A stretch of 53,184 bases of DNA. It comes from Symbiodinium natans. Its lineage: Eukaryota > Sar > Dinophyceae > Suessiales > Symbiodiniaceae. Within the stretch, counting starts at the first letter, position 1. The number at the start of each line of letters is the position of its first letter. Below the pieces are notes generated by a model. The model did no database searches, had not been told where the DNA came from, and was given only the letters and a program-made list of their open reading frames with translations. This document shows, piece by piece, positions 8,199-19,273 of this stretch. The DNA lies in contig CAJNDS010000903.1 of NCBI GenBank assembly GCA_905221605.1, positions 1 to 53,184 of the forward strand, written 5' to 3'. Position numbers and translations under genes: made by a program.

Positions 8199-9494
8199 TC
8201 AGTGGAAGATCTGCTCGTCGCACCAGGTTTTCACGACAGCTGGGGGTTGCCTATCGTTCTTCATCTTCGCAACAGCGACCCTACCCATATCCCTCAGCTC
8301 TTCCTCAGTCTTGCCACAGTGGGTACCTCCAAAGCTGAAAACCTGCTTTTCAAGCTTGCCACCTTCGTGCTTCACTGTGATGCGGATTCCAATCGCATTG
8401 TTCTTGTAGTACATGCAGGAGTACAGGGCATTCTCGGGCACGGGATCAGCAGGGTTGTACTCATAGCTTGGCCTGGTCGGGGCAGCATCTAGAGCATCTT
8501 CTGCAGGAGCATCAGATGGAGCATCTGCTTCGGGGCCGGGGGCAGCAGCAGGTCTTTTCGCAGCCTTGCCTTTGGCTTTGCCTTTGGCTTTACTCTTGGC
8601 CTTGGGCTTGGGCTTGTCTTGGGGCCTCAGGCCAGCACCTTGCAAAGCCAAGTTGGGAATTTCTGTCTCCACGGGTGACTCGCCTGGCCACTCGACCAAG
8701 GCGAACCCATTGGGACCCTCTGTCATCTGGGCACTGAGGATCTTCTTGCCCGAACTCCAACGAACCATCTTGCAAGAGCTACTGTCGAAGTACTCCAGGC
8801 CAGCTGGTGCTTCCTGACCCTTGCACTTCACATCCGAGCTTTCGGAGCTCACAGTCTCAGCATCGAGGTCGATGAGACTACTGCCGGGGAGATCGGGCTG
8901 GGCATTGGAGCTGCTGCTGGCAGCAGTCGAGGACATTAATGGGAGCCCATAGATCTTGCGAAGCTCGTCGACACTGGTGCTGCTGCATCGTTTCTTATTC
9001 TTGGGCAGTGACTCTCGGCTGGCCTGGCTTTGCTTGCTGGTGCGGGAAAGGGTGGGCTTCAAGGCCCTCTTGCGACTTGGGGGATCTTTTGCGATATCTG
9101 CCTCAGTCTTTCTGACACCAAAACTCTGCTTGTTGATTTGCTGGATGATTCTGCGAACAGCAGCATTCAACTTCACACCGGTGCTCACTTGAAGCCGCTT
9201 GTTGTAGCACCAACTCACAGCCTTGGCTACCTGCGAACCCCATGTTTCAGCCTCGCTCGTCTTGACATTTTGCCAGGCCTTCACAGCAGCACTTTGCAAC
9301 AAGGATTTGGTGGGGCGAGAGGTTCTCAAAAGCACATCGCTGATGATGTCTTCATATGCTTGCACAAGCATGCCAGGCTCATGGTCTAAGTACTTCTTGT
9401 CAAGGCCCTGTGGCAGGTGGGCCCTGAGCACTTTCACTAGGTCTTCGGGCTTTGCCGAGTTCGACCTCCTAGTAGGGCTTACAACAGCAGACAT
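8199..9494 (-). CDS. Lys/Pro/Ala-rich protein of a multicopy dinoflagellate type
   Basis: The ORF is open from 9641, but I prefer the Met at 9494 (MSAVVSPTRRSNSAKPEDLV), giving 431 aa; the upstream extension looks like translated 5' UTR. Residues about 15-115 form a probable helical domain (PEDLVKVLRAHLPQ, then DIISDVLLRTSRPTK). Next come a basic Ser/Lys-rich stretch, a DELRKIYGLPL motif near residue 195 and a WSSGKK segment. A KPKAKSKAKGKAKGK tail of AT-hook or histone-tail character lies near residue 310. The C-terminal about 85 residues form a compact domain (YYKNNAIGIRITVKH, KQVFSFGG, KTEEELRDMG). I recognise this C-terminal block as one shared by many Symbiodiniaceae hypothetical proteins. 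Its role is unknown to me. It has no introns and is the right-most gene of the block bounded by inverted repeats. Confidence 0.65.
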   Translation of the reverse strand: MSAVVSPTRRSNSAKPEDLVKVLRAHLPQGLDKKYLDHEPGMLVQAYEDIISDVLLRTSRPTKSLLQSAAVKAWQNVKTSEAETWGSQVAKAVSWCYNKRLQVSTGVKLNAAVRRIIQQINKQSFGVRKTEADIAKDPPSRKRALKPTLSRTSKQSQASRESLPKNKKRCSSTSVDELRKIYGLPLMSSTAASSSSNAQPDLPGSSLIDLDAETVSSESSDVKCKGQEAPAGLEYFDSSSCKMVRWSSGKKILSAQMTEGPNGFALVEWPGESPVETEIPNLALQGAGLRPQDKPKPKAKSKAKGKAKGKAAKRPAAAPGPEADAPSDAPAEDALDAAPTRPSYEYNPADPVPENALYSCMYYKNNAIGIRITVKHEGGKLEKQVFSFGGTHCGKTEEELRDMGRVAVAKMKNDRQPPAVVKTWCDEQIFH

Positions 9495-9647
9495 GTTGTC
9501 GTGCCATGCATCGCTCGAGCCGATTGCATGCGACCAAATTAAGCTTGCAACTGCACAAGCTCCATGCTCCCGATCGCTCCTCATAGGAGCCGATCCCATG
9601 CATGCTAAAACCATGCAAAAAAACAATGCAAAACGTGCCATATTTCA

Positions 9648-9690
9648 CACGTGCACACACACACACACATGTGCACATGCACACACAAGG
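9648..9690. repeat. (CA)n with ACGTGC/ATGTGC flanks
   Basis: This is a short CA microsatellite between the Lys/Pro/Ala-rich gene and the right AT-rich palindrome array. It mirrors the CA array next to the left palindrome array. Confidence 0.85.
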
Positions 9691-9732
9691 TCAAAAACGA
9701 GCTTCGTTAAGCAATGTTCACACTTCGTAAAA

Positions 9733-9925
9733 AAACACCTTAATTAAACAATAATTGCTTAAATCTAGCCCTGCCGTGCTTATTTAAAGCGGAATCATGC
9801 TTAAATAAAAGAGTTTCGCTCTTAATTAAGCAGTACATTGCTTAATTAAGCTTGAAAACCTTAAATAAGCCATATTCATATAAGCAATACTTGCTTAATT
9901 AGAGTTGTGTTTCCTTATTAAGCAG
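9733..9925. repeat. AT-rich array of CTTAATTAAG-like palindromes, right side
   Basis: About 190 nt contain seven or more variants of GCTTAATTAAGC, CTTAAATAAG and CTTATTTAAAG. The pattern matches 236-320 and ends at the inverted repeat copy 9914-9936. Confidence 0.7.
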
Positions 9926-9936
9926 CATTGGGCTCT
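9914..9936 (-). repeat. Right copy of the inverted repeat (candidate element terminus)
   Basis: Read on the minus strand it is AGAGCCCAATGCTGCTTAAT, matching 223-242 with a single mismatch. It faces the left copy across 9.7 kb. Confidence 0.45.
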
Positions 9937-9963
9937 CTGGGATGGTGTTTTTGGACATCCGGT

Positions 9964-10122
9964 ATGTTAACTCCATTGGAACTTCACGAAATAGTGAAGT
10001 CACACGATGTTCCGCTGGAAGAAGTTGAGGAGTGGACCAACGATTTGAGGATATGGTTCCACCAATCTAACCTGGAAGAAGGGAGCGACACGAAAAGGGG
10101 CAAAAAGAGGTCCCTGGAATAG
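9964..10122 (+). CDS. Possible terminal exon or short ORF, unidentified
   Basis: The frame from the Met at 9964 reads MLTPLELHEIVKSHDVPLEE, then VEEWTNDLRIWFHQSN, and ends in a basic tail before a stop at 10120. The composition is protein-like (acidic amphipathic helices), unlike the surrounding repeats. I do not recognise it. It begins 28 nt outside the right inverted repeat. It could be the last exon of a gene interrupted by the block to its left. Confidence 0.3.
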   Translation: MLTPLELHEIVKSHDVPLEEVEEWTNDLRIWFHQSNLEEGSDTKRGKKRSLE

Positions 10123-10600
10123 TTTAGGATTGAGGGCTTAGGGCTCAAGGTTCACGCTTAGGGGTTTTGGGTTTTTTTGGGTTTAGGGTTCAAGAGACGG
10201 TTCGGCTTGGATTGATTGTAGGGTTGAGCCAGGCCCCTCAGGGGGGGGGGTAGGGGGTGGGGGGGGAAGGGGGGCAGGGGGGAAGGGGGGTTTGTTGAAG
10301 GTTTGAGGGTTGAGTGCTTCGGGCTGAAGGTTTAAGGTTGAAGGTTGAGGGTTTAGGTTCAAGCTTAGACTCTTCGGCTCGTGTAATGCATCCCCGGCCG
10401 TGCTCACACCAGTTGAGCCTCGAAACCCGCTCTATTCTGTAGTGGGGCTTTGGAGGGGGGCGGGGTGGGAGGGGGGGGTAGGGGTGGGGTAGGGGGGGGG
10501 GGGGAGGGTAGCGGGGGGGGGTAAAGGGGGGGGGGGGCTTGCGGACCCCGGTTTCCCAGGTAGGTACCTCCGGCCCGAGGCCTCGGCGGATTTTAAGCCG
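10122..10600 (+). repeat. Composite dispersed repeat, copy 1
   Basis: The left module 10122-10241 (TTTAGGATTGAGGGCTTAGG through GAGCCAGGCCCCTCAGG) is nearly identical to 34549-34669. A G-rich filler occupies 10240-10545. The right module 10542-10595 (ACCCCGGTTTCC and CTCCGGCCCGAGGCCTCGG) recurs at 35083-35111 and 35199-35226. The shared order of modules shows that both loci descend from one composite element. No ORF is supported. Confidence 0.8.
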
Positions 10601-10851
10601 GTTACAAGCATCTTGAGCATGATTGTTGAACATGTTCATGCTCATTGAAACCCACCTGCATAATCTTGCTGAAAATGAATGTGCCAGTCACCTCAAAAGC
10701 GCATGTATTCATGCTGTCTTTCCGCTTCGGTGTATGACAAGAAGTTCAAGTTTATGAAGCAAAGTCAGAAGTCAATCAAGGTCTTTGTGCTTTGCTGTGA
10801 TTTGATGGCGAGGGCGCTGCGGCAAGCACTACTGAATGCTTCGCCGCTTAG
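10601..10851 (+). other. Expected position of the S1 exon of channel module A, not found
   Basis: A transmembrane S1 exon should precede S2 of the channel. I could not find one here or within the preceding 600 nt. Short frames are open but carry no hydrophobic segment. Confidence 0.4.
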
Positions 10852-13800
10852 GTCATGGAGAACTTCTTTTGCATCTACTTCAGTGTCGAGTGGCTGATTC
10901 GACTGCTTGCTTTCAAGTGCCCCAATTACGATCTCAGGGCCCTTATTCAGGAGAGAGGAGGCACTTCGTGTTCGCTTCGCTTGCTGTGGGGCTGTGGAGG
11001 TACAAGCGCAACTGCTTGCGAGACTCCTGGTTCGTTCTGGATACGATCCTGGTGCTGTTCATGGTCACTGAGACTTGGGCTACTTGGCTTGGAGGTAGAG
11101 AGAAGGGCCCTTGAGAGGCGCAACCTGCTTTTGCAATGCAGGTCATCACCCTTGTCGTTCTCCTGCTCGGCGGAGATGCCTCGAGCATCAGCAATGTCTC
11201 TGTCTCATCTTGTCCTTTGGAATGCCAGCTGTGTCGCATCATGCAGAAGAAATCTGGGATTTCGTGATGATCTTCCAGGTGGCCGTCATCCGCATCGCGC
11301 GAGTTTCTCGAATCACCCGCATGGCGCGCATGGCCGCCCGTTTGCATCGAGCATAGATATGTGTTTTTTAAGACTTTGTTCCGTTTATCTTGCTGTGTGT
11401 GCTGTGTGACTGCACGCCTAAGGCGAGTAAACGTTGAGTAAACTATACTGTTGCGTCCACCGGAGTCCCAAACCTCAAACTGACAGTGGTTCGTCAGTGA
11501 GACACGTCTTTGTCGTTCGTGTTGCAGCCGAACGGAAGATCAAGACTCCACTCTCCACACTCTCCAAGCTAAGCCATTCTTGTGAGCCTCGCGTATGTTG
11601 GGCGAAGCCAAGACTGAGAGATGCCCAAGTTGCTGCATTTTTGAACCAGGGGCGTCTGCTGAAGCTGATGCCAGAGCTGCCGGGAACTCAGATGCCGATA
11701 CACTCAATTGCCGGCTCAAAAAGGCTCATGGAGTTGCGTTCCCCAAGAAGAATCCGCTAACAGGGGCTCCTTGACATTCTTGGCAAGGTAAACAGACATC
11801 CAGCTTTCGGCGCGAGCACTCGCTTCTGTTGCACTTTGTTGCCTCGGGCCGAGGTTGATCCTGCTGAAGGCGTCGCGAGAGAATTGAAGGGTGAGAGAAA
11901 GGGAGAGAGAGTGAGACACCGACTGGACTTGGACGCAACCTGGGCGCGCCCAGTGCGCGGGGGGGCTCTCCCCCTCATGCCCCGTAGAAGAAGAAGAAGA
12001 AGAGTGAGAAAGCAACAGCAACCAAGTGCAGGGCATCAGCGCGGCCGCTCGATCCGGCCTCAGCGGCCTCGTGTGGATGCCGGAAAGAGGGAAGTCTGAA
12101 GTCACTTGAGTCTGCAGTTTTAGAGGGAGTGAAGCGCCAGCACACCACTCAGAGAATCTGCTTTGGGGTGTCATCTTGTACTGTTCTTGTGGCGCCTCAG
12201 GGCCAGTGGCCTTCACTTTGATGCTGCTCTGCTGTGTGACCTACCTCTTCGGGATCACCTTCAGGCTCCGCGATGTGCCTGGCATTCGGTCTTGTGTCTC
12301 GTGTCCGTGCTTTGCTCGCATTGCTTGGTGGCGTTGCTTTTTTGCACCGCTTTCTGCACCAGGCAGATCACGGATGGCACGGCGGTTGGGTCGCAGTTCT
12401 TCCCATCAGCCACGGAGCTTACGAGAGAGACGATGTGGAAGCAGACGTGGAAGAGCAGAGCTTTTCTTTTGCCCACAGCAGTACAGTAGTAGAGTTCTGT
12501 CTTCTTCGTGCTTGTACGTTAAGGTCGTTGCTTCCATGCACACGCTTTTACGCGGGAAGCCAAGACCGCGCACACTCCCATCTTCTGCCTGAGTGTCTGA
12601 ATTCCGTCCCACGCTCTTGGGGGATCGAATCATCCACACTCCCACAAGCTGAGCCTGCGTTGCAAAGCAGTGCTTGAAGAAGACAGAAGCAGACCTCAAG
12701 CCTCTCGTCAGTCTACGGCACGCTGCTGGATAACATCAGTGAGGCTGGGCTCGTTCAAAGCCCGGGTGGTTTCGGGAGGTTTGGGAGATTTTTCCTATTT
12801 AGGGTGGCCATGACTCGAGACACTGTGCATATGGAAGGTTACAAGCATGTCCCAAAATGAATCACGGGCCAGTGCTGAGAAGAAACAGGGTTGATTTCCG
12901 GGTTTGCGGCGATGCTGCCCCCCTCCCCGCAAACCCTCAAATCTGAAGCTTGATAAGGAGCAACTGGGGGTTAGGTGCCAGCACCTTATATCCGCCGACG
13001 CAACCCTTTCAGGGGAATAGGGTACCTAGTACCCCAAGATTATCCCGCAGAGATCAGGTGGTTCGTGAGTTGGAGGCAGAGAACGTCGCCCTGGTCGTAG
13101 TCCCTCGGCATCGTGGAGACCGCAAAGCAAACCAAACAACTTTTGGTTCGGTCTTGAGACGCACTAAGGGCCGTTAAGGATCTTCTGGGGGCTAATTAAC
13201 ATCTCCCTGTGCGCTGCTCATCGCGTTGGGGCGAGCAGGATTTGTCGCAAACGCTGGAATATGGAGCCCAATATGAAGTTCTCGAAAGATTCGAGCCGTG
13301 CCGAGGTGTTCTACTTCTTTGTGCTGCTCGCTTCGCTGACCATCACGTAGCTTGGCCGTACTCTCCGTGAGCACACAGAGTCCCTAACCTGAACAAACAT
13401 TGCATGCGTCGTTCCAGGAATCTGCTGATTGGCGTTCTCTGCGAGGCCTTGACATGAGCAGCACAGCAGGCTCACAGCAGGTCAGCCTGAACGTGCATTC
13501 AAGTGCAATGTATGCCATAGATGTCACAGACAACCAAAGGTTTCCAGGTCAAGGATGCAGCTGCATCAGCTCCCGAGAAGCCTGGGAAAGGTGGTGACGG
13601 CGGTGGCCGCCACCGAGAAGGAGCAGCTGACGGTCCAATTTATGAAGACGCCGCAACCCCATGTGAGGGCTTCTGAATGCTACAGATCGCTTCCTTGCTT
13701 CGATGAGGCTTGAGGAGCGTCTTAAGCTCACGTCTGCTGCAAAACGATCTCAAGGAAATAGGTTCCTTCTTCAGAAGCCACTCAGGCAGCTCACCTCCAT

Positions 13801-16800
13801 CCTGGCATCGATCGGAGTCGATCCGTCTGCGGTCGGCGCCTTGGGCATGGGTCTGCAATCGTCTGCGACGCTCATGTTGTGCCCGTGCGCAGAGTTATAG
13901 AGTGCCTTTCAGTACTTTGCAAGCTTCCTAAAGCCCCCCAACAAAAGCAAAGCCACGTAAGGAGGCGCCGGTAATTTCCAAGGAGCACCTCACGAGGCTT
14001 CCGCAAGGTTTGATTCGGTTTGAGTTCTTTCGGGTGTTCAGTTGAGGCGACCGGTACAGCGGTTGATGTGAGGCCAAAGATCTCTGAGTTTTTTGTCAAC
14101 ACAAGTCAAGTGGGCAAGTCCATCCTGGACTACAGGATGCTGGACAAGCCAGAAGTTTGCCGGACCTTGACGGAGGCAGGGAGAGCGGCATGGGCCAGGA
14201 GACATGGCCAAACAACACTGGAACCTTCTCTTGGTTGCTGCAACAGTCCGCGCCCCCTGCACTCTCCAGCACGAAGGCAACACTCCAAAACAACCAGAAA
14301 CTTCTACGTCTTTGAGGATTCCGCCCATACTAGTAGTTGGCAGCATGTGCTTCAATTAGCATTGAGCTAAAGGTGATCAGAGCTGCCACTTGGCTGCTCT
14401 CCGAAAGGTTGGTGTGGACGTTCTGGTTCTTGTCGACAACATCGAGTTCATCTTTGCACCGGATCCGATGGATGAGGCATTGGCCGATGATTGGATCTAT
14501 TAGGAGTTCCCCTAGACCAGAAGAGAGAGGGAGAGAGAGGTAGGTGTTCCCAGGAAAATCCACAGGGCGAGGAACTTCACACCGACTGATTCGGTGCCAC
14601 TTCTGCGGGGGGGGGTGGGGTGGGGGGCATGCGTGGTGCAAGGAAGGGAGGCAAGGAAAAGGGAAAGAGAGAACTGCGAGAGAGTCGGGGGAACCAGTAA
14701 AACCCATTGTTGTGTTGCGTATGGTGGGGGGGATGACTCTCCCGGGTATGTACTGCTGCCACTGGCTCCTGTTTTCAGTTGTTTCACGCCGACGTGAAGC
14801 TGCGGACTCAAGGGCGCCCCATGCGCGCGAGGGGTAGGGTCATCTTCCTTATTCCCTCGTGCCCGGTAGAAGAAGAAGAAGAAAAGGAGAGAGTGACAGA
14901 GAGAGCAAAGGGAGGGGTCAGGTGCGCAGAAAGAAAGAGGGAGAGAGAGAGATAGAGCCTCGGGGCGATCCCCCTTCGTGGGGATCACATGCGCTCGAAG
15001 GAAGGAAGAGAGGCTGAGCAAGCAAGACAGAGAGAACGAGAGTGAGAGTGCCACATCGGCCTGCCCTGTTTTGGGTTCATGAACCTGAGGGCCTTCGGAA
15101 TCAGAGTTGTCGGGGCAGAGGGGGGTTGTGAGAAGGGTTTTGTGAGAGAAGCCCCCGAGCCCCCATATCTGTTGTACAACAAAACAGAGTCAGAAGGCTT
15201 CTACAGACGTTCCGGTGCCTGCCTTGGCTCAAGCCTGTGCACGGCTTGAGGTGGTCGCAAAGTCTCAGACCAAACAGGCCCCAGGTGCCTTTGCAAGAGC
15301 CTCCGCCCTCCGATCTTCCTGTGTAGGTTGAGATTGCTTTAGCAAGGTCTGAGCAAGAGTTATGAGATGAGCAAGAATACATCAGAGGGTTATCCTCAAG
15401 TTGAAATCTTGATTTCAGAAGAACCTTCGACAGTGGCAAGTTCCGGGCCATGCCAAGCCTTGCTGACCTGGTGTTGGCCCAGGACTCGCTCTGAGCGACT
15501 TTGAGGGGAGGGGGGGGGGGGGGGTGTGGGCCGTTGCTGGCCTTTTTTTTCGGGGGGAAGAATTGGGGGCACACCAAGTAAGCGGCCTGGAAGAGCGTCC
15601 TTTCGAAAGCAATCCCTATAAACCCATAAGAGCTACGATCCCATTGAGCAAATACAAGCGCCCGTATTGCCCACGACAGTGCTTACCAAGGCATGACAAG
15701 GAATCGACATTTTGGGAGCCATGCGGAAAGTGACTCCCTATCTTCCCAAAGCCCCACGTTTCAGGAAGAGCCGGACCTCGAGGACGAGGCCCTGAAGGCA
15801 GAGTTGGCTTCCTTGGCCGCGCTGCGCGCGCAGCGGGAGAAGGAGGCCCGGGGGCCCTACGCAGTCACCCATTTCTGGCCCCACGCCCAAAACCTTTCCA
15901 AGGTTTTGGGTTTAGAGCCGAGAGGGTTCAGAGGCTTTGCTAGGTTTGCGGGTTAAGCCCAGGCCCCGAGCGCGCCGCGGTCCGAGAGGGCCACGCCGAG
16001 AGCTACGCCGAAGGCCACGCCGAGGGCGGAGGCCGGATTTGCTGGAGGATCGGACATCGGTTGCTCCCAAGAATGGGGCCACGTGGGCAAATGTCGCACA
16101 TCCACATACACGGTATGCGTACGGGCGCGCAGGAGACCTGTAGCATACACAAATACGTACATGCCCAGGTAACATTGGCAAATATGCATTGATACATATG
16201 CATATATACGGTTCTATCTACGTATATTAGACATATACTTCTACACATATGTGTATATAAATATGTATCCACAGAGAGTTATTAGTGTCATAATTTACTC
16301 TTCATGGTTCTATGTATGCACACCACTCGGACATACAGCGAGCACGAGCCCGTGCTGCCCTTGTTCAGCAGTGGCTTGCAAACCTGTGCATCGTGTGAAT
16401 CGTGTGCTGTCTGGCAGATTCGCATCACTGGCGCCACCGCGGATGCTCTGCTGTCCAGGGCGGAGCAGGCAGAAAACACCGTGGACCGGGAGATCGAAGA
16501 GATGGTGGGGACCTGAGTCGAACTGGTCCCGAGGGATGTGCGCATGCGCGATGCTCAGAGTTTCTGTTTGCAGCCTTGGTCAGAAGGGCGCTGAGCATAG
16601 GATCGGGAGCTGCAGCGGCAAGTGGCGGAGTTCCGCAAGCAGCAGCGGCGCGATTCGGAGACTTCGCAGACCCCCTGCGAGGAGACTCAAAGCCCTCAAC
16701 GCTGAAGTCTGAGCGATAGGCGACAGAGAAGGAATGAAGGAACCGCGCACTGAAGAAGTGGCTGCTTCTTCGATTTCGATGACAGCTGGGTATGACAACC

Positions 16801-19273
16801 GGTGAAGCCGAACTACGCAAGTACGGTAAACATTAAAGCTCGCTTGGGTCTATTCCTTATCAGTCTGATCACAACTTGCCGTGAGGACAGCGCAGAGCCC
16901 GCCCCGTGCCCCCCCAGCTTCACGGACGTCCACGAAAGTGCCGAGTTGCGCGAGCTCAAGGCCTGGGAGCACTGTGGAGCACTGCTCTGGTCTTTTGTTT
17001 TCGAGGTTTGAGGGGGTTTTGAGCACAAGCCAACGTTCCCCACAACATTCAGAGCCCGCCCCCCCCCCTGCCCTCTCTTTGAGCTCGGCTTGTTGAGCCG
17101 TAGCCATAGCCATTGCAGGACCTCGCTGCCAAGATGGAGGAGGCCTTCCCAGAAGGTGAGGGCGCCGCGCCGTCCCCGCCGACTGTTGTGGATGGCGAGG
17201 CTGGCCCATTGTTTTCTTTAGAGGGGCCGGCCATGATCCGACTCCCTCCATGGAATTGTGGTGAGTTTCCTGGTCTTGCAACATGTAGGCTCCCGTGCTG
17301 GAATGCCGGGGGACGAAGAGTCGAGCAGCCTAAGTGACGAGCGACCAATCTGTAGTGTCCAAAACGAGCCCAATCGCATAACACAAGATAACGAGTGATG
17401 CAACAAAAAACACCAAACTACGACCTAAGGTCATGTTCTTAACCATCAGGCTTTCGCTCTTTCTTTGTCTTCAACCAGTATAGTCACAGCATGCTGCCCA
17501 GCTGCTGTTCAGAGGCACAACAGGTGCCAGATGCAGAGCTTGAGGACACGGAGGCTGAGTGCGCGGTGCGCAAACAATGGTGTGCAGAAAGGTGTGCAGT
17601 CTCGAGCTCTTCAGAGTCAACCCTGAGCAGGTGACGGAGTTCAAAAGCTTGCTCGATCAGCTCGACCTCCGTCTGAGGCGCCGGGTGCAGTGGGCAACGG
17701 CTCGAGTCTGGCAGCTTCAAAGCTTGCGGAAGCTGACGCTGCGCTTGTGATGTACACTTGGTGCCTCATGGGTGAATGCCTGGCCAGGGCGCTGCAAAGC
17801 AAAGAGGTGCTCAAGCTGCCCCTGGATGAGGCCCTGTGCCCAGCCACGTCTGTGCACCAAAGTTGCCCCCCCTAGCTTTCCTCAGCTGCTTTCGCTCTGC
17901 TTTCGCTCTGCTTTCGCACTTCGCTGTGCAGGCGCCGGCATCCTTGGTCCCCAAAGGCGTGGTGGACACATTGGAGGGGCTGCGGTCCCAGCGACTCGGT
18001 CTCGAAACTTGATAGCTTGAAGCGAGGTCGGGCGGCAAAGCTGTGTTGCAGCAGCCTTCCGGTACCCTTTAATACTTGCACTGCAGTCTCGCAAGTGTTG
18101 TTTTATGCTTTGTCTGCGCCCAGGAACCGCTACCTGCGCGAGCAGTTGGGATCTGAGCGGCGGAAAGGAAAGCTGGGCTTGGACCACAAGCCACTGGGCA
18201 TCACTCGGTCCTCATCACTATCTCACTGCGCTCAATTTCATGTCATTTCTTTGCGGCGGGTCTCTTTGGCTCGGAGCAGCCCTGTCATCACCAAGGTTGC
18301 TGCAGAAGTGACTGGCGTGCAGATATTCAGGGTGCTGGACAGAACACCTGTCCGGCGGCTCTGTACAAGTGCATTGAATCTTTGCACCTATGTCCTGGGC
18401 GACCACAGCTAACGTTAGCTGTCCCCACATTTCACCAGACAACTCTCATACGAATTCACTGCGCGAAAGGCCAGGGTTGCAACTCATTGCCGTGCCAGAA
18501 ATTCAGAAGTACCCCCAAACCGCATTGCCGGTTGAAGCCTTGTCCACAGCGCTCAAGCACAATCTACACTCCTTCCCCGGATGACATCAGTGTCCCAGAA
18601 GCCCCTAGAAGACCCTAGAAGCCCAGAGAAGCCCCTGTAGCTCCCGACCTCGGCTACGCACCGTATCTCATCGACGAAGCCCAAGACCAAATTGGAAGGA
18701 AGAGGATGCGCCGCCGGAGAAGATGCTGACGTTTGGGCAGCTGCTGGAGCCTCCTCCCCTCCCCCCGATATCGGCAAGATCAGCAGTCTTTTGGGTGCTT
18801 TGCAAGAGGAGGTTGTCTGCTGCTGGCGATGTTGCGGCTTGAATCAGAGGGGTTTAGAGGGGAACACAGTGAACAAAGCAGGGGTCAGGTCGAGCGGCAA
18901 ACTTCAGGCCTACAAGTTGGCTCAAGTCAACCTCCGTGGCCTCTCAACATGGCGAGGTGTCGAGTGAGATGTCTTTTGAGGGTGCAGTGCGCAGGAAGAG
19001 CTGGAGGCTTGAAAGTACGGGGCCCTCTAAAAAGAGAGCCAAACCCCGTCTGTGAGACCCTAACGGTCGCAGGAGCTGATCCTTGAGCTGCGCGGTAGCA
19101 ACACAGCGACCGTGCGGGACAGGGCAGGGTTCAGTCCGGCAGTGTGCGCTCATACAATCCATAAAACCCCACCGCAAGTGGCAATTTTGCTTGAGTACTG
19201 TAGTCTTCCTGAGGACATTGTGGAGCTCCGAAAGTACGTGCGTTTCGTTGGAGATGACTTGCTGCTCGAGATG
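10852..19273 (+). CDS. Voltage-gated cation channel module A (S2-S6, EF-hand region, coiled-coil insert); 5' end missing
   Basis: This is a plasma-membrane 6-TM voltage-gated cation channel of the Cav/Nav-like type, assembled from short exons in consistent phase. S2 is 10852-10916 (ENFFCIYFSVEWLIRLLAF) and S3 is 11000-11078. 11142-11195 leads to S4 at 11279-11332 (VIRIARVSRITRMAR, Arg every third residue). The S4-S5 linker is 11650-11678 and 11854-11876, and S5 is 12201-12264. The pore exons are 12363-12408, 12524-12551 and 12712-12743 (LLLYGTLLDNISE). S6 is 13058-13096, 13306-13346, 13418-13445 (NLLIGVLCE) and 13591-13649. An EF-hand-like region follows at 14136-14175 and 14408-14476 (VGVDVLVLVDNIEFIF). 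Coiled-coil exons include 15765-15845, 16418-16504, 16601 onward, 17119-17155, 17513-17565, 17631-17677, 17788-17830, 17932-17984 and 18124 onward. The last clear ones are 18699-18746, 19073-19117 (ELILELRGSNTATVR) and 19214 onward (DIVELRKYVR). Most donors are GC. S1, the exons between 13650 and 14135, and the true 3' end are unresolved. Confidence 0.8.
13418..13445 (+). other. 28-nt microexon encoding part of S6 of module A
   Basis: The acceptor is CCAG|G and the donor GAG|GC. It completes a split codon from the exon ending at 13346 and reads T-NLLIGVLCE, continuing into VVTAVAATEKE at 13591. The NLLIGVLCE block is the conserved end of S6 in this channel family, so the exon is certainly needed. 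Confidence 0.8.

Noticed and set aside
17094-17118. CCGTAGCCATAGCCATTGCAG resembling the start of the dinoflagellate spliced leader
   Set aside because: Only the first ten bases match my recollection of the leader, and the position is the acceptor of a channel exon, so it is probably coincidence.
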